DNA of 9,272 nt, taken from assembly GCA_017995495.1 (NCBI GenBank), contig JAGOIS010000050.1, forward strand, positions 1 to 9,272, read 5' to 3'. Shown piece by piece: positions 1 to 5,068 of the stretch (position 1 is its first letter; each line of letters begins with the position of its first letter). This DNA is from Candidatus Cloacimonadota bacterium. GTDB taxonomy: Bacteria > Cloacimonadota > Cloacimonadia > Cloacimonadales > Cloacimonadaceae. The translations under genes were made by a program, and so were the position numbers. Below the pieces are notes generated by a model. That model was not told the origin of the DNA. It did no database searches and saw only the letters and a program-made list of their open reading frames with translations.

Positions 1-1
1 C

Positions 2-85
2 ACCGGCATCCCCTTCGGCGGCGACCTTGAATACAGCAGCATGCTCACCCTTTCCAACGCCTGGAAGCGGCGCTACCCGGTTTAA
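2..85 (+). CDS. C-terminal fragment of an unidentified protein
   Basis: An open frame enters from the left edge and ends at the TAA at 83-85, giving 27 residues that finish with LSNAWKRRYPV. Only the tail is visible and I do not recognise the family. The stop lies one base before the ATG of the riboflavin synthase gene. This is the spacing of translationally coupled operon genes, so the fragment is probably a real gene end rather than a chance frame. The encoding gene may be cotranscribed with the riboflavin gene, but nothing here shows that it belongs to that pathway. Confidence 0.55.
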   Translation, partial: TGIPFGGDLEYSSMLTLSNAWKRRYPV

Positions 86-86
86 C

Positions 87-713
87 ATGTTCACCGGCAT
101 CATCGAGGTCACAGCCAAAGTCCTCAGGGTCGTTCCCTCCGCTGGCTCCAGGATCGTCTCCATCCAACGTCCCGCCTCGTTTTCTCCCCCCAAGGAAGGC
201 GCCAGCGTAGCCTGCGACGGAATATGCCTCACCGTGATCCGGTTTTCCGAAGCCGGCTTCGAGGTGGAGGTGATGGCGGAAACCCTGGCCAAGAGCACCG
301 CCGGAAGCTGGAACGCTGGCACCCTGCTCAATCTGGAGCAGGCCCTCAAAATGGGTGACCGCCTGGACGGACATTGGGTGCAGGGCCACATCGACCGCGT
401 GGCGAAACTACTGCAAACCAGCACCAAAGGCTCCACCACCTGGCTGCGCTTCTCCCTTGAACCCCGTGACCGGGAACTTCTGGTCCCCCAAGGTTCGGTG
501 GCCGTAAACGGGGTCAGCCTCACCGTCTCGGAGCTGGCCTCCTCCTCTTTCAGCGTGGCCCTGATCTCCCACACCAGGCAAACCACCAACCTCGGCCAGC
601 TTGCCCCTGGCGCCGCGGTCAACCTGGAATACGACGTCTTGGGCAAATACATCCGCGCGCTCCACAAAACCGGCTCCCTGAGCCTGGAAAGCCTCTATGA
701 AAAAGGTTATTAA
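87..713 (+). CDS. ribE: Riboflavin synthase, alpha chain
   Basis: Cytosolic enzyme of the last step of riboflavin synthesis. It dismutates two molecules of 6,7-dimethyl-8-ribityllumazine into riboflavin and 5-amino-6-ribitylamino-uracil. The protein starts with the family hallmark MFTGIIE and shows the two internally repeated lumazine-binding barrels. The repeats are visible as GASVACDGICLTV in the first half and QGSVAVNGVSLTV in the second, with DGHWVQGHID near the junction. An in-frame ATG at 27 would add 20 residues, but the family begins at MFTGI, so I chose the ATG at 87. The resulting 208 aa is the usual length. The start follows the upstream stop by one base, and the 3' end overlaps the next gene by 17 bases, so an operon is likely. 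The symbol is ribE or ribC depending on the nomenclature used. Confidence 0.95.
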   Translation: MFTGIIEVTAKVLRVVPSAGSRIVSIQRPASFSPPKEGASVACDGICLTVIRFSEAGFEVEVMAETLAKSTAGSWNAGTLLNLEQALKMGDRLDGHWVQGHIDRVAKLLQTSTKGSTTWLRFSLEPRDRELLVPQGSVAVNGVSLTVSELASSSFSVALISHTRQTTNLGQLAPGAAVNLEYDVLGKYIRALHKTGSLSLESLYEKGY

Positions 714-1980
714 GCTCACTTTCCTGCTCACGATCCCGCTGCTGCTGCTTTCCTGCGGCAGCAAAAAAGCCCCCACCGGCGGACCCGAGGACGTTGACCG
801 CCCCTCCATCCTCAGTTCCCTGCCCTCCGAATTTGGCCAGATAGCAGATGGGCGCATCGAGATCAACTTTTCCAAACCCCTGGACAAAAGCTCCGTCACC
901 CAGGCAGTTTATATCTATCCTCCGGTTCAAAACAAGAAGATCAGCGTGGACAAGAGCACCCTGCTCATCCGCTTCAACGAGGACCTGCTGCCGGACACCA
1001 ACTACTATGTGACCGTCAGCACCCGCCTCAAGGACATCCGCGGCAATTCACCCCTGGAACCCCAGACCCTGGTCTTCGCCCACGGAAACCTCAACCAGTT
1101 GCGGCTCTCCGGCGCGGTGACCAGCGACGACGAGGCCGATGCCGCCTTCCCCGTGCAGTTCAGGCTGCTTTCCGCGGATTCGCTGAACGTGCTCAGCACG
1201 GTGTCCCGGGGTTCCACCTACGCCCTGGAAACCCTCAACCCCGCAGTCTATCTGCTGCGCGCCTACATCGACAAGGACCGCAACAACCGCCACGACCCGG
1301 GCATTGAACCCTTCTTCGAAAGCAGGGTCAACCTGCAGCGCTCCCAAAGCCTGGATGTCCATCTGGCCTCGGCTGACAGCACCCGGCCCGTGATCAGGCA
1401 GGTCCAAGCCCGCCACCAACGCGAAGTCGAGCTCATCTTTTCCGAACCTGTGGCCGGCTACGCCAGCGTCAAACTGCTGGATACCGCCACCCAAACAGAA
1501 CTGCCCATCCTCATCTCCAGCCTCGCCGGCGACAGGTTCACCCTGCTCACCGCGGCCCAGGCAGCCAAAACCTACAGGGTCGAGGTCCGCGGCGCCCGCG
1601 ACGCCAGGGGAAACACCCAGGCGCTTGACCAGGCTGAGTTCATCTCTTCTCCAGTCGCCGACACCACTCCGCCGCTTGTGCTGTCCAGCTCTCCCCGCAA
1701 CGGCACTTCGGTGAACACCCTCGAGCCAGTGCTGCAGATCAACTTTTCCGAGATCATCCCCGCCTCCGCGCTCAAAGCCACCCTCAAGGCCGCGGAATCA
1801 AATAAGGAAATACCCTTCACCCTCAGGGGCGAAAACACTTCATCCTATACCATCAAACCCAACCAGCCCCTGCAAAACTACCGCTCCTACCTCCTCACCG
1901 TCTCCGCCGCGGATATCAGCGGCAACAAGCTGGCCGCTGATTTCCAGCTGAACTTCCTGCCCCTGCTGCGGGGAGACTGA
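697..1980 (+). CDS. Ig-like (Big_5-type) domain lipoprotein
   Basis: A 427-aa predicted lipoprotein. A basic start and hydrophobic stretch lead to the lipobox LLSC, with the lipidated Cys at residue 20. The mature part opens with KKAPTGGPEDVDRP, a start I associate with Ig-like-domain lipoproteins of the Bacteroidota/FCB group. Residues about 33-130 form a first Big_5-like beta domain (INFSKPLD, then LPDTNYYVTVS). Residues about 230-315 form a less clear second one (ELIFSEPV, TYRVEVRGA). Residues about 323-421 form a third (TTPPLVLSSSPRNG, INFSEIIP, YRSYLLTVSA, DISGNKL). Residues 190-203 (IDKDRNNRHDPGIE) are Asp/Asn-rich and could bind calcium. It overlaps the end of the riboflavin synthase gene by 17 bases in another frame, suggesting coupled translation. 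Exact function is unknown; a structural or surface role in the envelope is likely. Confidence 0.85.
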   Translation: MKKVIKLTFLLTIPLLLLSCGSKKAPTGGPEDVDRPSILSSLPSEFGQIADGRIEINFSKPLDKSSVTQAVYIYPPVQNKKISVDKSTLLIRFNEDLLPDTNYYVTVSTRLKDIRGNSPLEPQTLVFAHGNLNQLRLSGAVTSDDEADAAFPVQFRLLSADSLNVLSTVSRGSTYALETLNPAVYLLRAYIDKDRNNRHDPGIEPFFESRVNLQRSQSLDVHLASADSTRPVIRQVQARHQREVELIFSEPVAGYASVKLLDTATQTELPILISSLAGDRFTLLTAAQAAKTYRVEVRGARDARGNTQALDQAEFISSPVADTTPPLVLSSSPRNGTSVNTLEPVLQINFSEIIPASALKATLKAAESNKEIPFTLRGENTSSYTIKPNQPLQNYRSYLLTVSAADISGNKLAADFQLNFLPLLRGD

Positions 1981-2200
1981 CACCTCTTCCTCCTGGATCA
2001 TGACACTTCCACCCATGGTATGATGGCCTCCCAGCGATGCCCGGAGCCAGCCATCGGTGGGACTACAGTTTCCCAGTGCTTGTCCATCCTGGCTCCGTGT
2101 AGGCTTAAGCCATATTTGAGGCGAAATCGATCAAATCGCGAGTTTCGCTCGGCTGCGCTGATAAGTGCCTAAGGCCAAAGGCCAAAGCGCCAAAGCCCGT
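1981..2200. other. Convergent intergenic region with inverted repeats
   Basis: This 220-base gap separates the end of the plus-strand lipoprotein gene from the end of the minus-strand FGE-like gene. It contains a perfect 9-base inverted repeat (CGGAGCCAG at 2042-2050, CTGGCTCCG at 2089-2097). It also contains a 10-base palindrome (GGCTTAAGCC, 2102-2111) and a hairpin whose outer arms are GCGAAA (2121-2126) and TTTCGC (2143-2148) around an inner CGAT/ATCG stem. None is followed by a clear run of T, so a classical intrinsic terminator is not evident. The right end holds the 29-base element also found behind VR2. I see no convincing gene here. Confidence 0.6.
2171..2199 (-). repeat. 29-base element downstream of VR1
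   Basis: These 29 bases, just past the stop codon of target 1, are identical to 9030-9058 behind target 2. Read in the coding sense they hold three CTTTGG repeats, including GGCCTTTGGCC, which can form a short 4-bp stem with a 3-base loop. Identity with the other copy stops at once on the far side. DGRs often need sequence, sometimes a hairpin, just downstream of the VR for target recognition, so this is a candidate homing determinant. It may equally be a remnant of target gene duplication. Confidence 0.6.
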
Positions 2201-3247
2201 TCAAAAGACAGCCCTGGCTAAACGCAGGCCGTTGTCGCTGTTCCAGTAGTCGGGATCGTTGTTGCGGCGATCGGCAACCCGGCAGAGGCTGCCGTCGTAG
2301 TTCCAGGAACCGCCCCGCAGCACGCGGTACGAGCCCGAGCCCGCCCCACGCGGGTCAGAGCCCGGGCTCTGGGCGTAATAGCTATCGTCATACCAGTCCC
2401 AGCACCATTCCCAGACGTTGCCGCTCATATCGAATATCCCCAGTACGTTGGCAGCCTTGCCGCCCACGCTGTGGGTCTGGCTGCCGGAATTGCCATCGTA
2501 CCAAGCCACCGAGCCGAGGTCGTTGGAGCCGGAATATATGTAGCCCTTGCTCAGCTTGCCTCCCCGAGCGGCGAATTCCCACTCCGCCTCGGTGGGCAGC
2601 CTGTAGCCGCTGGCGCTCCAGTTGCAGGTGATGCCGGCCCCGCTGCCGCTGTAACAGGGGGTGAGACCTTCCTTCACACTACGTTTGTTGCAGTAGTCCA
2701 CCGCTTGGTACCAGCTTACATTTTCCACCGGCAAATTGTCGCCTTTCCAGTTGGAAGGGTTCGAGCCCATCACTTCCTGCCACTCCTTCTGGGTTATTTC
2801 GTACTTGCCTATCCAGAATGAGGAAACAGCCCCCTGGTGCACCGGTTTTTCGTCACTATAGCCATCATTGGAACCCATCTGGAAGCTGCCGCCCTCCACG
2901 AGTACCCAAGGTGCCGGTATAGCGGATAACCTGAATTGCCAACCTTCCGGTTCCTGGCCTTCCAGGATCGGCTCCCAGAAGATCTGCAGGTCCTTGCTGG
3001 GGGAGCATGGTTGCGTGATCCCCTGCCCGCTCAGATAGCGCAGCTTGCTGAGTTCCCTGCCTGCCTTATGGGGCACAACCTTGATCTGATACAGTTCATT
3101 CGCCTTGCCGCTGAGGTCGAAGCTGATCTTGTAATACCTCAGCGCCGGGTCCTGCGCCACGCGCACATTCGTAACTTTCTGGGCCGGGAGCAGGCCGCAG
3201 GCCAGCAGCAGGGCCAGCAGGGACAGGGCTTTCTTCATGTTTGCCAT
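2201..3247 (-). CDS. Exported FGE-sulfatase-like DGR target protein 1
   Basis: A 348-aa exported protein ending in a DGR variable repeat. A basic start (a second Met at residue 4 is equally possible) and hydrophobic residues 7-22 form a signal peptide. Cleavage is likely near LLPA|Q, although LLAC with Cys17 could be a weak lipobox. Residues about 24-112 are an unrecognised beta-rich domain. Residues about 113-348 are the FGE-sulfatase (C-type-lectin) fold, with GGSFQMGS (119-126), PVENVSWYQAVDYC, YRLPTEAEWEFAARGG, FDMSGNVWEWCWDWY, LRGGSW (310-315) and the terminal GLRLARAVF. The last 35 or so codons are VR1. Residues 317-321, 326, 328, 331, 334, 335, 337 and 338 differ from the template-encoded residues. 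True FGE enzymes oxidise a sulfatase Cys; here a diversified binding role is more likely. No strong Shine-Dalgarno is visible. It lies 204 bases after the LPP20-like gene. Confidence 0.93.
   Translation of the reverse strand: MANMKKALSLLALLLACGLLPAQKVTNVRVAQDPALRYYKISFDLSGKANELYQIKVVPHKAGRELSKLRYLSGQGITQPCSPSKDLQIFWEPILEGQEPEGWQFRLSAIPAPWVLVEGGSFQMGSNDGYSDEKPVHQGAVSSFWIGKYEITQKEWQEVMGSNPSNWKGDNLPVENVSWYQAVDYCNKRSVKEGLTPCYSGSGAGITCNWSASGYRLPTEAEWEFAARGGKLSKGYIYSGSNDLGSVAWYDGNSGSQTHSVGGKAANVLGIFDMSGNVWEWCWDWYDDSYYAQSPGSDPRGAGSGSYRVLRGGSWNYDGSLCRVADRRNNDPDYWNSDNGLRLARAVF
2215..2321 (-). repeat. DGR variable repeat VR1
   Basis: These 107 bases align without gaps to the TR at 7467-7573. I count 15 differences, 14 of them where the template (coding sense) has A. 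The exception is base 2282, a synonymous TGT to TGC change in the Cys codon. The replacements include A to G, T and C. The coding 3' end GGCCTGCGTTTAGCC is unchanged and is the likely initiation site of mutagenic homing. Similarity to the TR stops sharply at both ends, while similarity to the VR2 gene continues. Confidence 0.96.
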
Positions 3248-3451
3248 ATTCTGGTCGCTTCAGGTGAGGTTTTCGCTTCCATCCTATTTTGACAAGGTTG
3301 GCCCCGGTTGGGCCTCCCGCCAAATCTTCGCCTGAAGTGTGGGTATCTTGTGAGAGGCAAGCCAGGGGCAAGGTTTCGGCGCTTTTGGGCGGGGACTCGG
3401 GTTTGGCAATACCGGCACAACGTCATCCCGGCCAAACTGAGGCCGCGCCTG
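3248..3451. other. Gap between LPP20-like gene and target 1
   Basis: A 204-base gap without a convincing gene. It holds a 7-base inverted repeat (CTTCAGG near 3259 and CCTGAAG near 3332) and a small GGCCC/GGGCC stem around 3300-3314. I see no strong sigma-70-like promoter for the FGE-like gene on the minus strand and no hairpin followed by a T run. Whether target 1 is cotranscribed with the genes upstream of it or has its own promoter cannot be read from the sequence. Confidence 0.4.
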
Positions 3452-3994
3452 TTATTCCGCGAATTCCCCTTCCAGTTCCTGGAAGGCTTGTGAGGCCTTG
3501 AACTGGTTGTAGAGGGCTTCTTCGTTGCGGATATTTTCGATCAGGTTGCGGTTGATCTCCACCTTCGGCACTTTCATCTGCGCGTAGGTGGTGTAGCGGG
3601 TTTCGCCCTTTTCCACGGTCTTGCGGGTCATCATGCTGCCGGGCAGCACGCCGCTGAAGGTGGCGTTGGAAATCACCTTCACCACGTTTTGGGAAAGGGC
3701 CAGCACCTGGGGGTTGGTCACCCCGGCTTCCTCTTCATAGTTCTTGAGCATGCTCTTGACCTCGGTTTCCACGTAGCGCGCGGATTCGGCCAGGGCATTG
3801 GCTTTGGCGGCGTCCATGGACATGGTCTGGCTTTCCTTGGTGGCCATGCCGTAGGAGCAGACGCTGTTGGCGTCGTCCTGGGTGTTCCACCACTGGGGAT
3901 AGCTGATTTCCTGTTCGCCCGTCATGTTGCTGCTGCAGGCGGCCAAAACCAGCAGCAGGGCGGTGATGACAAGGGTCCATTTGACTGATCTCAT
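3452..3994 (-). CDS. LPP20-like lipoprotein
   Basis: A 180-aa predicted lipoprotein. An ATG at 4004-4006 lies in frame, but its own G overlaps a perfect GGAGG (4000-4004) that sits 5 bases before the ATG at 3992-3994, so the latter is the better start. The signal segment is followed by the lipobox LAAC, with lipidated Cys at residue 20 of this start. The mature part has YPQWWNTQ, then an Ala-rich helix around MSMDAAKANALAESARYV and a segment ending in TTYAQMKVPK, which is the pattern of LPP20/LPP20-like lipoproteins. The C-terminus is helical and acidic. The family is assigned by pattern only. It follows the DUF4384 gene on the same strand, separated by a strong hairpin, and probably belongs to the same operon as the caspase-like gene. 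Function is unknown; envelope location is likely. Confidence 0.82.
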   Translation of the reverse strand: MRSVKWTLVITALLLVLAACSSNMTGEQEISYPQWWNTQDDANSVCSYGMATKESQTMSMDAAKANALAESARYVETEVKSMLKNYEEEAGVTNPQVLALSQNVVKVISNATFSGVLPGSMMTRKTVEKGETRYTTYAQMKVPKVEINRNLIENIRNEEALYNQFKASQAFQELEGEFAE

Positions 3995-3999
3995 ATTAT

Positions 4000-4004
4000 C
4001 CTCC
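4000..4004 (-). promoter_or_regulatory. Shine-Dalgarno of the LPP20-like gene
   Basis: GGAGG in coding sense, 5 bases before the ATG at 3992-3994. It overlaps the earlier in-frame ATG and therefore decides the start in favour of the downstream ATG. Confidence 0.8.
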
Positions 4005-4010
4005 ATTTTT

Positions 4011-4039
4011 GCCGGCGGCCCTCAGTCAGGGCCTCCGGC
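4011..4039. other. Strong intergenic hairpin between two lipoprotein genes
   Basis: Two 12-base arms (4011-4022 and 4028-4039) pair with a single mismatch (4016 against 4034) around a 5-base loop. On the plus strand the hairpin is followed after three bases by a T run (4043-4048), the shape of an intrinsic terminator, but no plus-strand gene precedes it. On the minus strand no T run follows, and the hairpin sits just before the LPP20-like ribosome site. There it may protect mRNA ends, tune relative expression, or stop antisense transcription. Confidence 0.6.
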
Positions 4040-4051
4040 GGATTTTTTAAC

Positions 4052-5068
4052 TCATTTGTAGATATGCAACTGGGCCAGCTTTTCCACCCGCTTGGAGGGG
4101 TCGCCCCGGCCCAGCCAGGTTTGGAACTGGATGAAACTGTCTTCGCCGCCGCTGAGGGCGTAATCACTGGGGCTGACGTTGGCGCAGAAATCCTCCCAGC
4201 CGGAAATGGGGTCAGCGGAAAAGACGAAATAGAGGGTTTCGACGCAGACATCGCGATCGGGCAGGATGGCAGCCGCCAGTTGCTGCCGCCAGGGCTCCCA
4301 GGCTTCGATCCGGTTGTCCGGAAAGAGCCGGGTGGGAAAGGCCAGGGTAACACTCTGGTCGGGCAGAAAATCGAAGATGTAGAGCCAGCCGTCGCTGTTG
4401 GCGGTGGCGGCTACTTCAAACCTCTCCCCATCCCGCAGCAGGGTGTTGCTGAGGCTCACCTTCAGGTCGTAGGCGGAGTTGTAAGCCCGGGGCAGGCGGA
4501 TCACCTCAGCCTGGTAACGGATGTGATAGCGCAGGCTGTGGGAGGCCTGATCGAAGACAGGATACTCCTCCAGCACTTTTTCCGATTGGAACCGCCCGGC
4601 CGAGGATGAGAGCATGAAGATGCTTTTGGCCGCCTGCTCGTCAAAATTGGCATTGCGTTCCACATACATGTCCGTGAACAGGGTGTTGATGGTCACATCC
4701 ACCGGCAAGGATTTTTGGAGCGCCACTTCGCGCGCGAAGGCCAGGGTTTGTTCCCGGGCTTGTTGCAGGGATACGGAGTCGTTGAAAACCCTGAAGGTGT
4801 CCACCACCACGCGCACCCGGATTTCGCCGGAAGCTCCGGCTGTAACCGTCTCTGTGCTTATTGATCCGCGGCCGGCCGGCGTGAGACCAGTCTGCGTCTC
4901 CTGCTTTCCCTCCATTACGGCGAAAGCATCTTCCGCCCGGCTGGAGGAGTGGGCTGCCTCCGAACCCTGACCCGCTTCCGCTCCACCATTTCCGGCGCAA
5001 CCGGACATTGCCAGGATCAGCGCCAGGCCTGCCAGCCAGGCCAAAGAACGGGGAAGACTGATCACCAC
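4052..5068 (-). CDS. DUF4384-type lipoprotein
   Basis: A 338-aa predicted lipoprotein. The start is one of two adjacent GTG codons: 5066-5068 overlaps the caspase-like gene by 7 bases, and 5063-5065 gives the classic 4-base GTGA overlap and may be the real one. A hydrophobic segment leads to MSGC (Cys24), a slightly variant lipobox. A low-complexity Gly/Ala/Ser/Glu linker follows. Residues about 80-195 form an unassigned domain with an Ala-rich helix (AREQTLAFAREVAL). Residues about 200-300 match the DUF4384 style: SDGWLYIFDFLPDQSVTLAFP, then a Tyr/Phe-rich strand (ETLYFVFSAD). DUF4384 domains are often found with caspase-like peptidases, which fits the neighbour. Overlap and strand indicate translational coupling with the caspase-like gene. 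Biochemical role is unknown. Confidence 0.84.
   Translation of the reverse strand: MVISLPRSLAWLAGLALILAMSGCAGNGGAEAGQGSEAAHSSSRAEDAFAVMEGKQETQTGLTPAGRGSISTETVTAGASGEIRVRVVVDTFRVFNDSVSLQQAREQTLAFAREVALQKSLPVDVTINTLFTDMYVERNANFDEQAAKSIFMLSSSAGRFQSEKVLEEYPVFDQASHSLRYHIRYQAEVIRLPRAYNSAYDLKVSLSNTLLRDGERFEVAATANSDGWLYIFDFLPDQSVTLAFPTRLFPDNRIEAWEPWRQQLAAAILPDRDVCVETLYFVFSADPISGWEDFCANVSPSDYALSGGEDSFIQFQTWLGRGDPSKRVEKLAQLHIYK

Noticed and set aside
2201..3247. A functional formylglycine-generating enzyme acting on a sulfatase.
   Set aside because: The C-terminal part is a hypermutated VR, no sulfatase gene is nearby, and the protein is exported as part of a DGR target family. The fold is shared but the enzymatic function is unlikely.
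3284..3315. A plus-strand TTGACA at 3291-3296 as a promoter.
   Set aside because: No plausible -10 follows at the right spacing and no plus-strand gene lies downstream.
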